DNA from: Flavobacteriaceae bacterium
GTDB lineage: Bacteria > Bacteroidota > Bacteroidia > Flavobacteriales > Flavobacteriaceae
Reading direction: 5' to 3'
NCBI GenBank assembly: GCA_026992695.1
Contig: JALWYP010000252.1
Location: 1 to 6,108 of the forward strand
DNA: 6,108 bases
In this document: in pieces, positions 1 to 6,108 of the stretch
Numbering within the stretch: position 1 is the stretch's first letter
How the letters are laid out: the number at the start of each line of letters is the position of its first letter
Notes under the pieces: generated by a model
Databases searched by the model: none
Seen by the model: the letters and a program-made list of their open reading frames with translations, nothing else
What the model was told of the DNA's origin: nothing
Made by a program: the position numbers and the translations under genes

Positions 1-3000
1 TTTTTCCATTTCTACAATAAAGCCTTTCCAATCTTTATTAAAAAATGTGTTTGCTTTCCTCAGTTCATTCTTTAATGCTTCTATAGCTTGTTTAATTAAT
101 TGATGCTCGGTTTCTGTTAACCCATTTGGGCGGCTGCCGGCATACCAACTTGCTGTGCTTATACGTTGTACAACGGGTATTTCTTTTCTTGCTGTTATTC
201 CTTGGCGTTTGTCTTCTTTTCCTAAAAACCCATCAACCAACGTGTTGATTTGCTTAACAATACTATCCGATTTTTTTATTTGCGGCTTGTATTTTTCTTT
301 ATTGGTTTGGGTTAATTGCTTTTTAAATTTAGATATTTCATCTTTCGCATTCATCAATTGTTCTACGATTTGAGTTACCGAAAACATCATCTTTTCCAAC
401 TTTTTACCGGTTTCATATCGTTCATTTATCGCACGTTGAGAAATACTAAGTCTCGGGTCTGATTTTACCACAATAGTGGTTTCCGATATCCTATCATTAT
501 TCGTAATAACTGCTCTATAGATTCCGGGTTTTACACGTACTCCTCCGGGTTCGGTTTTTTGTTTGCGAAGTTTACGTGAGGGTCTTTTAATCCCTGCTTC
601 ATCGAGATACCAACCCCAACTATAGATTCCTGAGCTATCCGGTTTTTTTCTTTTAAGCGTTCGTAAGAGTTTGTCGTTATTATAAATGCGTAAGTATAAG
701 CTGTCTTTACTCTTCCCTGCAAGTGTATCTTCTTTCGGTTTTTCTTCTTCTTTATCGGTATTTTCTGTTGTACTTTTCTTAAAATAATACCTAAAATGAG
801 CCCCTTGTGGTTTATTTTGACCAACAAATAAGGCATCGGCTCCAAATCTGCTTCCGGTGGGTTGTTGGTACGCAGCTTGATAGGCTGTTTGCGGTTTAAA
901 AAGGTTTATAGAATTATTTAAAAGTTGTTTATTATTTGCTATTTCTCGTAAGGGAATTATATCGTCTAACACCCAAGCTGCACGTCCAAACGTTCCTATG
1001 ATTAAATCGTTTTCGCGCGGATGTATAACCAAATCTTTTACCGAAACGGTCGGAAATCCGTTGTTGAATTTTTGCCAAGAGTTTCCGGCATTAATTGAAA
1101 AGTACAAACCGTCGTCTGTGCCTAAAAAGAGTAGATTTTTTTCAACAGGGTCTTCTAAAATGCACAAAGCATAACTTTTCACATTGGTTGTATCTACAAT
1201 TCTTTTCCAAGTTTTTCCGTAATCGGAAGTTTTAAAAACATATGGAGTATAGTTAAATCTTCTGTAATCATTTACAACCAGTAAGGCTTCTCCTTTACTC
1301 TTGTTAGATGCTTTTATTTGCGGAATCCAAGCACCGCTAGGCATTCCCTTTATATTTTTGGTAACATCTGTCCAACTCATTCCTCCATCGCGAGTGAAAT
1401 GCACTTTTCCGTCATCGGTTCCTACCCAAAGCATATCTTTTTCAACGGGAGAAGGTTCAATAACTAAAATAGTGGTGTAATTTTCGGCTCCGGTTGCGTC
1501 CATTGTTAATCCGCCACTTTCATCTTGTTTTTGCTTGGATTTGTCATTGGTAGTAAGGTCCGGTGAAATAATTTTCCATGTTAAACCCTTATCGGTGCTT
1601 TTATGAACAAATTGACTTCCGAAGTAAATGGTGTTATTATCAAACGGGTCTATGTTGATTGCAGCATTCCAGTTAAACCGAAGCTTTACATTGGGGTCGG
1701 GATGGGTAGGTCTAACGGTATAATTATTTCCGGTTTGCCAATCGTAGCGGGTAACATAGCCTTGTTGGCTCATACTCCAACCATTGCGGCTGTTGTCTTT
1801 ATCGGGAATGACATCAAACCCATCGCCAAAGGATATTTCTTGCCAATAGCTATTTCGTATTCCTTGCACACGCCAAACATAAGCAGGACCACGCCAACTT
1901 CCGTTGTCTTGCATACCACCATATACATTATAAGGTATCTCATTATCTACTGCAATGTGATAAAATTGTGCAACCGGAAGGTTTCCTATAAATCGCCATG
2001 TTTTTCCGCCGTCTCTGGTAATATTTAGACCTCCATCATTTCCGTCTATCATAAAACTTCCGTCTGAAGGATGCATCCACCAAGCATGATGGTCGGGATG
2101 TACACCGTTGCTCACTCCGTATGCCGGCATTAATTGTGTGAAGTTTTTACCACCGTCTTGCGAAACATTTACGTAAGTAAAAACCGAATAAACTCGATTT
2201 TCATTTTCAGGATCTACAAAAATATCGCTGTAATAAAACGGGCGGTTACCAATATCATTTTTATCGTTTATTTTTTCAAAAGTAAATCCGCCGTCTTCAC
2301 TTTTATAGAGTGCATTTTTTTTGGCTTCAATTAAGGCATAAATTATATTAGGCTTATTTTTTGCAATTGCTATTCCTATTCTGCCCAATTCGCCTTCGGG
2401 TAAACCGTCTTTATGGGTTCGTTTTTCCCAAGTTTCGCCACCGTTGTGTGTTACATACAAACCGGAACCTTCACCACCCGATTTAAAAAACCAAGGATCG
2501 CGTTTATGCTCCCACATAGCAACAAGTAATTTGTTGGGATTGGCGGGATCCATAACCATATCAGCTACTCCTGTTATGTTGTTTACAAAGAGGATTTTTT
2601 TCCAAGTTTTTCCACCGTCTTTTGTTTTATAAACACCTCGCTCGGGATGTTCGCCCCAAGGCGAACCAATTGCTCCTACGTAAACCACATTCGGGTTGGT
2701 TGCGTCTATAATAATACGGTGTATGTGTCGGGTTTTTTCAAGTCCCATATTTTGCCAAGTTCTTCCACCGTCAAGCGATTTAAAAACTCCGTAACCACCG
2801 TTTAAACTATTACGAGGGTTACCTTCACCGGTTCCTACCCATATTACAGACGGATTGGATTGTTGTATGGCAATAGCACCAATAGATGCCGTTACTTCTT
2901 TTTCAAAAACAGGTTTCCATGTTACACCGCCTCCGGTTGTTTTCCAGACGCCGCCGGAAGCCGTTCCTACATACATTACATCCGGGTTTGAAGAAACTAC

Positions 3001-3144
3001 ATCAATGGCTGTAACCCTTCCGGACATACCACCTGGACCAATGTTTCTAGGGCGTAACTCTTTTAGTAAATCAGGAGTTAGTTCTTGCGAAAAACCTATA
3101 AATGACAAAAATAATAATGTGCTTAGTAGAATTTTATAATTCAT
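1..3144 (-). CDS. Secreted VPS10/sortilin-like Asp-box beta-propeller protein (often annotated 'glycosyl hydrolase'), 3' end outside the window
   Basis: The frame runs from ATG at 3144-3142 to base 1 without a stop, giving 1048 codons; only the C-terminus is missing. Residues 1-20 form a Sec signal peptide (MNYK, a hydrophobic stretch, then GFSQ), which fixes the start. About eleven BNR/Asp-box motifs of the type S/T-x-D-x-G-x-T-W lie near residues 68-76, 122-130, 173-181, 231-239, 281-289, 327-335, 375-383, 515-523, 583-591, 638-646 and 682-690, as in VPS10-type beta-propellers. Other conserved-looking parts are HPDHHAWWMHP (349-359) and GNDGG (368-372). A Lys/Glu-rich linker at about 790-815 is followed by a probable beta domain (815-895) and a charged helical segment (900-1048). 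No catalytic acid/base set is visible, so the hydrolase label is weakly founded; a secreted binding or structural role is as likely. It follows the TSUP gene by 71 bp. Family assignment is firm, function unknown. Confidence 0.9.
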   Translation of the reverse strand, partial: MNYKILLSTLLFLSFIGFSQELTPDLLKELRPRNIGPGGMSGRVTAIDVVSSNPDVMYVGTASGGVWKTTGGGVTWKPVFEKEVTASIGAIAIQQSNPSVIWVGTGEGNPRNSLNGGYGVFKSLDGGRTWQNMGLEKTRHIHRIIIDATNPNVVYVGAIGSPWGEHPERGVYKTKDGGKTWKKILFVNNITGVADMVMDPANPNKLLVAMWEHKRDPWFFKSGGEGSGLYVTHNGGETWEKRTHKDGLPEGELGRIGIAIAKNKPNIIYALIEAKKNALYKSEDGGFTFEKINDKNDIGNRPFYYSDIFVDPENENRVYSVFTYVNVSQDGGKNFTQLMPAYGVSNGVHPDHHAWWMHPSDGSFMIDGNDGGLNITRDGGKTWRFIGNLPVAQFYHIAVDNEIPYNVYGGMQDNGSWRGPAYVWRVQGIRNSYWQEISFGDGFDVIPDKDNSRNGWSMSQQGYVTRYDWQTGNNYTVRPTHPDPNVKLRFNWNAAINIDPFDNNTIYFGSQFVHKSTDKGLTWKIISPDLTTNDKSKQKQDESGGLTMDATGAENYTTILVIEPSPVEKDMLWVGTDDGKVHFTRDGGMSWTDVTKNIKGMPSGAWIPQIKASNKSKGEALLVVNDYRRFNYTPYVFKTSDYGKTWKRIVDTTNVKSYALCILEDPVEKNLLFLGTDDGLYFSINAGNSWQKFNNGFPTVSVKDLVIHPRENDLIIGTFGRAAWVLDDIIPLREIANNKQLLNNSINLFKPQTAYQAAYQQPTGSRFGADALFVGQNKPQGAHFRYYFKKSTTENTDKEEEKPKEDTLAGKSKDSLYLRIYNNDKLLRTLKRKKPDSSGIYSWGWYLDEAGIKRPSRKLRKQKTEPGGVRVKPGIYRAVITNNDRISETTIVVKSDPRLSISQRAINERYETGKKLEKMMFSVTQIVEQLMNAKDEISKFKKQLTQTNKEKYKPQIKKSDSIVKQINTLVDGFLGKEDKRQGITARKEIPVVQRISTASWYAGSRPNGLTETEHQLIKQAIEALKNELRKANTFFNKDWKGFIVEMEK

Positions 3145-3161
3145 TTTGTGAAAAATTTGAA

Positions 3162-3169
3162 TAAAAGTA
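3162..3169 (-). promoter_or_regulatory. Candidate -7 element (TACTTTTA) of the propeller gene
   Basis: On the minus strand TACTTTTA ends 17 bases before the ATG at 3144. It fits TAnnTTTG, the Bacteroidota housekeeping -7 consensus, except for the last base. No TTTG is found at the expected distance upstream, so support rests on the -7 match and on similar octamers before the other three genes. Confidence 0.22.
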
Positions 3170-3179
3170 ACAATTACAA

Positions 3180-3195
3180 AAGAGTTATTGCTCTT
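3180..3195 (-). terminator. Weak hairpin after the TSUP gene, possible terminator
   Basis: A perfect 5-bp inverted repeat (AAGAG / CTCTT, 6-base loop) lies 20 bases past the TSUP stop codon. On the minus strand the stem runs into TTG, which is a poor U-tract. The stem is short and AT-rich, so it may be chance; if the hairpin does not terminate, the TSUP transcript would read into the propeller gene. Confidence 0.22.
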
Positions 3196-3215
3196 GAAAG
3201 TAAATTTTAACAATC

Positions 3216-3968
3216 TTATAAAGAAGTAAGTGATTTGTATAAAAGAACTAAACCGCTAATTACCATAATGGCTATAACCCATTTTCTAAATTGTTTTGCC
3301 GTCATTTTTTTAAGTAATTGCTTTCCTATTAGGTTTCCGATAGTGGCGCCTAAACCCAATAGAATACCGTATATCCAGAGTTCTTTGGTTAAAATACCAA
3401 AAAATGTATAGCCACTTATTTGCGCCAAACCTAAAAAGAAAGAGTTTACCGATTTGGTAGCAATAAGTGATTCTTTAGTTATTCCGGCATTAAGATAAAA
3501 AGGGTTTAAAACAGGTCCCATCCCACCGGTAAAAGTTCCAATAATAGAAATAAGAAAGCCTAACGGAATAAAATACCATAATTTCACAGCAAATGAACGC
3601 TCTTTTTTTCCGAATTTATATTGAAAAAAAGTGCTTATTAAAAACAGTGCTACAAAAATCTGAATCCAAACAATTTTTACTTCCGAAAAAAACCAAGAAG
3701 CAACAAAAGCTCCTACCATTGCAGAAGGAACATAATACCAAAATACGTTCCATACAATGTGTTTCCGGAAAATAAGAATACGAGAAGGACGACTTATAAG
3801 TCCGCCAAGATTAACGATTGGAGCCGTTTTTGAGGCACCCACCAAGAAATTAAAAAAAGGGATTAACATAAGCAGTCCTCCTCCTCCACTAATCGTAGAA
3901 ACGGTGAAGGCTATTATACCTGAAAGAAAAACAATAACTAGGGTTAAAACATCTATATTTTCAAGCAT
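3216..3968 (-). CDS. TSUP family (TauE/SafE, formerly DUF81) inner-membrane transporter-like protein
   Basis: This is a 250-residue, very hydrophobic protein with about seven to eight membrane segments, the usual size for the TSUP family (sulfite/organosulfonate exporters and related carriers). The two pseudo-symmetric halves each begin with a membrane segment leading into a glycine motif: TISGGGGLLMLIP at 26-37 and GTFTGGMGP at 144-152. A basic, soluble stretch (KFGKKERS, 118-125) separates them. The C-terminal half also carries GLGATIGNLIGKQLL (205-219), a common TSUP ending. The substrate cannot be read from the sequence and no sulfur-metabolism gene is nearby. ATG at 3968 is the only usable start: TAG lies in frame four codons upstream (3980-3978), and the next Met (residue 34) would remove the first membrane segment. 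Oddly, the start directly follows the T-tract of the terminator of the gene before it and has no ribosome binding site. Confidence 0.88.
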   Translation of the reverse strand: MLENIDVLTLVIVFLSGIIAFTVSTISGGGGLLMLIPFFNFLVGASKTAPIVNLGGLISRPSRILIFRKHIVWNVFWYYVPSAMVGAFVASWFFSEVKIVWIQIFVALFLISTFFQYKFGKKERSFAVKLWYFIPLGFLISIIGTFTGGMGPVLNPFYLNAGITKESLIATKSVNSFFLGLAQISGYTFFGILTKELWIYGILLGLGATIGNLIGKQLLKKMTAKQFRKWVIAIMVISGLVLLYKSLTSL

Positions 3969-3995
3969 AAAAAAAGGCTACCTGTTAAGTAGCCT
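3969..3995 (-). terminator. Rho-independent terminator of the LysM gene, touching the TSUP start codon
   Basis: On the minus strand a perfect 7-bp stem (AGGCTAC / GTAGCCT, bases 3995-3989 and 3981-3975) closes a 7-base loop and is followed by a run of T: six after the stem plus its last base. It begins 26 bases after the LysM stop codon. The T-run is present only on the minus-strand reading, so it acts in the direction of transcription. The next three bases are the ATG of the TSUP gene. Confidence 0.8.
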
Positions 3996-4028
3996 AAATG
4001 TAATTATAAATTCTTAATTCTTTACAGA
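3995..4028 (-). promoter_or_regulatory. Candidate promoter of the TSUP gene, overlapping the terminator
   Basis: Read on the minus strand, TCTG (4028-4025), a 22-base spacer and TACATTTA (4002-3995) resemble the Bacteroidota pattern TTTG / TAnnTTTG with one mismatch in each box. A transcript starting about seven bases further on would begin inside the terminator loop, so it would lack the 5' stem arm and escape the hairpin. This would explain how a gene starting right at a terminator is expressed, but the match is weak in AT-rich DNA. Confidence 0.25.
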
Positions 4029-4399
4029 TTAGGAATTTTTAATTCTTGTCCGGGATGAATTAAATCGGGATTTTTTAAGATATCGCGATTGGCTTCAAAA
4101 ATAGCGGTGTATTTCATTGGGTCTTTAAAATAGTTTTTTGCTATTTTACTAAGAGATTCACCACTTTTTACAGTATGATACGCATAAACAGATTCGTCCT
4201 CAACTTTAATATCTGCCATGATATCGGTTGGGTTTTCACCTCCTACACGTTTAATTTCATCCCAAATTAGATTTTTTTCATACTGAGTTTTAGCCGTTCC
4301 TCTTACTTCTAATCTTCCATTTTCTTCACGAACGTCTCCGTCTTTAACGTTTAATTTTTCACCTAAGTCTAGTACGCTTTGGTATTTTGCTTTAATCAT
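4022..4399 (-). CDS. BON-like + LysM domain protein, related to E. coli Kbp (YgaU)
   Basis: A 125-residue protein without signal peptide or membrane segment. Residues about 5-66 look like a BON-type alpha/beta domain (NGRLEVRGTA at 27-36, then a helix, then a strand). Residues 74-123 are a complete LysM domain: YHTVKSGESLSKIAKNY, IFEANRDIL, then HPGQELKIP. The LysM part closely follows that of Kbp/YgaU as I recall it (YTVKSGDTLS..., IFEANK..L, PGQVLRIP), a cytoplasmic potassium-binding protein of about 149 residues. The N-terminus here is about 20-25 residues shorter, so the Kbp leading segment is missing. Location is inferred to be cytoplasmic, and a potassium role is by family only; peptidoglycan binding is less likely without an export signal. 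ATG at 4399 gives a complete BON-like fold; the leader is A-rich without Shine-Dalgarno. It has a promoter candidate just upstream and a strong terminator just downstream, so it can be monocistronic. Confidence 0.88.
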   Translation of the reverse strand: MIKAKYQSVLDLGEKLNVKDGDVREENGRLEVRGTAKTQYEKNLIWDEIKRVGGENPTDIMADIKVEDESVYAYHTVKSGESLSKIAKNYFKDPMKYTAIFEANRDILKNPDLIHPGQELKIPNL

Positions 4400-4418
4400 T
4401 TTGTTAGTGTTTATTTAT

Positions 4419-4436
4419 GCCTAAAATAAATTAGGC
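4419..4436 (-). promoter_or_regulatory. Small leader hairpin upstream of the LysM gene
   Basis: A perfect 6-bp inverted repeat (GCCTAA / TTAGGC) with a 6-base loop ends 19 bases before the LysM start codon. It would lie in the 5' leader if the promoter at 4452-4483 is used. It has no T-run after it on the minus strand, so it is not a good terminator for the lipoprotein gene. It could be an operator, a transcript-stabilising hairpin, or chance. Confidence 0.3.
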
Positions 4437-4451
4437 GGGTTATACGAATTC

Positions 4452-4483
4452 TAAAATTACAAATTTTATGCCGAAAATACAAA
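4452..4483 (-). promoter_or_regulatory. Candidate Bacteroidota-type promoter of the LysM gene
   Basis: On the minus strand TTTG (4483-4480), a 20-base spacer and TAATTTTA (4459-4452) match the Bacteroidota housekeeping pattern (TTTG near -33, TAnnTTTG near -7) in all but the last base. It begins immediately after the stop codon of the lipoprotein gene and would give a leader of about 45 bases. It is the best promoter match in the window. Confidence 0.45.
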
Positions 4484-6040
4484 TTAATCGCCTTCATCCG
4501 GAAAAACCGTACTTTCATAAGCACCGGCATCGGGGTTTGTAACGTTACGATTAACACCATTTAAATCCACAGGAACTTGTGCTGCTACATTTGGATCTCC
4601 TATACCGTTTGCTGCAGATGTTTCGGTTTCTATATTATAATTATTTGTTTGCGTGTCTTGAAAGACAGGGTCTTCATTAAACACACAATTTGTATATAAG
4701 TTGGTATTAGTAAAATTATAGTTGGGATCGTCTTCAAAATCACCGTTGGGATCTACAAAACGTATTAAACTGTTTTTAAAATTAAAGTTAAACGTAGCAC
4801 CGTCTTCTTTATAAAAACCTATTTCTTTTTGTTCGCTTCCGTAAATAATGCAGTTTTCAAAATTAGCTTCGATTAAATCGGAAATAAATAAATTATCTTC
4901 GGTTGCAAACGCATTGGTTATTTGCAGGGTAGGAAATGACCGAAAGCTATTTGCCCAATAATTAGAGAAAGTACAATGTTTAAAGGTGTACCGCCCTCCT
5001 AACAGGCAACTTAATGAAGATTGTCCGCTATTACTAATAACTACATTTTCTCCGTAAACATCTCCTGTTTTAATCTGCAATCCATCTGCAGCACTGTTAT
5101 AAATTTGTACATTTTTTAGCGTTAGAGTTCGGTCACCGTCATTACTATCCATCAAAATCCCAACTAAGGCGTTTTTTATGGTAGCATAACTAAACTCGTT
5201 ATTTGTACTTCCGTCTGTTAACCAAATGGTTCCCCATTGTCCGGGTACATCGCTAAAATCGGGTTCAAGGCGATCGCCTTCAAAAATGATTTCGCCTTCT
5301 AATGCTTCGGTATTGGTACTGGGAAGTCCGTTGGCTTTGATAGAAGCATTGTTAGCTACTATAAATCCGCTATCTGCATGAAAATGAACACGTGCGCCCG
5401 GATCTATGGTGAGTGTCTTATTGGGAGGAATAGCAGCATATCCGTAAATTACATAAGGCTTTTCGTTGGTAAAATGCAGTTCTGTATCATCGAGGAAAAA
5501 TCCGTAAACTTCAATATCATTTCCTTGGTCGTCTTGCCCGAGAACTAAAGTTTCGGTAGTTCCGTTTTGAAATTGTTGCGGATATAAAAACATGGCATCC
5601 TTTACGAGTGTAACCAAATCTACATCTTGTTGGTTGCTTCCGGAATCGAATACAATTTTGTCGGTATAAAGAAATTGTAAATCGGAATTAGCCACATCCT
5701 GAATATCAATTGTTGTTTCAATAAAAATAAAAATACTGTCTTTGGCTAAAACTTGCACATTTTCAAACGATTTTCCGGGAATACCATCTACGTTTAATCG
5801 ATAATTAGAACTCTCTCCATTAGCCAGTTTTACAACAGGAATACTAATATCTTCATTACTTTTATTATAAACCTTTAGGTTGTATGTGCTTGAACCTATG
5901 TTGGTAAAAACGGTATCTAAGTAAACGGTGTCTTTAGAAAATGTTAAATTACCCGAACTGGCAACAGTTTCAAAATCATTTCGGCACGAACTAGCAAAAA
6001 GAATAAAGCCCAATATGGCTAAGGAATACAAATACTTCAT
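4484..6040 (-). CDS. Lipoprotein with Ig-like domain and right-handed parallel beta-helix
   Basis: A 518-residue protein. Residues 1-18 are a lipoprotein signal peptide, and FASSC gives the lipobox with the lipidated Cys at 19; RNDFE follows, acidic enough to resemble a Bacteroidota surface-export signal only loosely. Residues about 30-145 look like an Ig-like domain of the DUF1573/ASH kind (DTVYLDTVFTNIGSSTYNLKV, with N-K-S-N-E-D-I-S-I after it). Residues about 190-460 form a right-handed parallel beta-helix: an entry segment with IDPGARVHFHADSGFIV (212-228), then GQWGTIWLTDGSTNN (267-281) and several turns with spaced N, G and hydrophobic strand residues. The last part ends in NPDAGAYES (502-510), as in proteins with a choice-of-anchor Q-like tail. 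No polysaccharide lyase or pectinase catalytic set is evident. It is probably an outer-membrane or surface lipoprotein of unknown ligand. The start is fixed by the signal peptide. Confidence 0.88.
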   Translation of the reverse strand: MKYLYSLAILGFILFASSCRNDFETVASSGNLTFSKDTVYLDTVFTNIGSSTYNLKVYNKSNEDISIPVVKLANGESSNYRLNVDGIPGKSFENVQVLAKDSIFIFIETTIDIQDVANSDLQFLYTDKIVFDSGSNQQDVDLVTLVKDAMFLYPQQFQNGTTETLVLGQDDQGNDIEVYGFFLDDTELHFTNEKPYVIYGYAAIPPNKTLTIDPGARVHFHADSGFIVANNASIKANGLPSTNTEALEGEIIFEGDRLEPDFSDVPGQWGTIWLTDGSTNNEFSYATIKNALVGILMDSNDGDRTLTLKNVQIYNSAADGLQIKTGDVYGENVVISNSGQSSLSCLLGGRYTFKHCTFSNYWANSFRSFPTLQITNAFATEDNLFISDLIEANFENCIIYGSEQKEIGFYKEDGATFNFNFKNSLIRFVDPNGDFEDDPNYNFTNTNLYTNCVFNEDPVFQDTQTNNYNIETETSAANGIGDPNVAAQVPVDLNGVNRNVTNPDAGAYESTVFPDEGD

Positions 6041-6108
6041 TGATAGAATTAATTTTGTGTAAAATTATAACTTTTTTAGTGGTTATTTATTGTTAGAAAC
6101 ATTTATTA
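6041..6108 (-). promoter_or_regulatory. Upstream region of the lipoprotein gene with a candidate -7 element
   Basis: These 68 bases hold no coding frame that I can support. On the minus strand TAATTTTA (6067-6060) ends 19 bases before the ATG at 6040. It is the same octamer as in the LysM promoter candidate. No TTTG lies at the right distance upstream, so the -33 box is missing or degenerate. No Shine-Dalgarno sequence is present. Confidence 0.25.

Noticed and set aside
155..373. Plus-strand open frame with a hydrophobic middle, resembling a small membrane protein
   Set aside because: It is antisense to the helical C-terminal part of the propeller protein; the hydrophobicity follows from the complement of Lys/Glu-rich codons.
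531..845. Minus-strand open frame of 104 codons in another frame
   Set aside because: It is inside the propeller gene in a shifted frame; the main frame is continuous and gives the expected protein there, so there is no frameshift.
1603..2028. Plus-strand open frame of 141 codons
   Set aside because: It lies wholly opposite the propeller gene, shows no recognisable domain, and reads as the complement of conserved Asp-box coding sequence.
2134..3139. Three short plus-strand open frames (2134-2334, 2444-2632, 2855-3139)
   Set aside because: All are antisense to the propeller gene with low-complexity, family-less translations.
3593..4017. Two plus-strand open frames (3593-3775 and 3757-4017)
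   Set aside because: They are antisense to the TSUP gene, and the second also runs through the terminator; no domain is visible.
4484..6040. The beta-helix lipoprotein as a pectate lyase-type enzyme
   Set aside because: The fold is shared, but the Asp/Lys/Arg residues of such lyases are not recognisable, and no carbohydrate-use genes are adjacent.
1..6108. A hidden mobile element, CRISPR array, tRNA or defence cassette
   Set aside because: I found no terminal inverted repeats, transposase or recombinase motifs, regularly spaced direct repeats or tRNA-like cloverleaf; gaps between genes are only 53 to 84 bases.

Overview
The window is AT-rich and looks like a chromosomal segment of a member of the Bacteroidota, most likely a Flavobacteriaceae. 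The support is indirect: a secreted protein whose signal peptide ends in a typical flavobacterial 'GFSQ', a lipoprotein joining an Ig-like domain to a parallel beta-helix, no Shine-Dalgarno sequence at any of the four starts, and promoter-like TTTG / TAnnTTTA elements close to the Bacteroidota consensus. No marker gene is present, so the genus cannot be named.

All four genes lie on the minus strand, so transcription runs from high to low coordinates. First comes a 518-residue lipoprotein with an Ig-like domain and a parallel beta-helix (6040-4484). An 84-bp gap follows, holding the best promoter candidate and a small leader hairpin. Next is a 125-residue BON-like + LysM protein related to Kbp/YgaU (4399-4022). 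It ends in a strong Rho-independent terminator whose T-tract touches the start codon of the next gene, a 250-residue TSUP/TauE-SafE membrane protein (3968-3216). After a 71-bp gap comes a long secreted protein of the VPS10/sortilin-like, Asp-box beta-propeller family. It starts at 3144 and stays open to base 1, so its C-terminal end lies outside the window. That reading frame fills all of bases 1-3144.

Nothing shows that the four genes form one pathway. The gaps (84, 53 and 71 bp), the terminator between the LysM and TSUP genes and the separate promoter-like elements suggest mostly independent transcription units in one orientation. By location, the lipoprotein and the propeller protein act outside the inner membrane, the TSUP protein sits in it, and the LysM protein has no export signal and is probably cytoplasmic.

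I saw no RNA gene, CRISPR array, insertion sequence, attachment site or defence cassette. The region looks like ordinary core or near-core chromosome. The most interesting local feature is the terminator/start-codon abutment at 3966-4002. I do not see evidence for a new multi-gene system.
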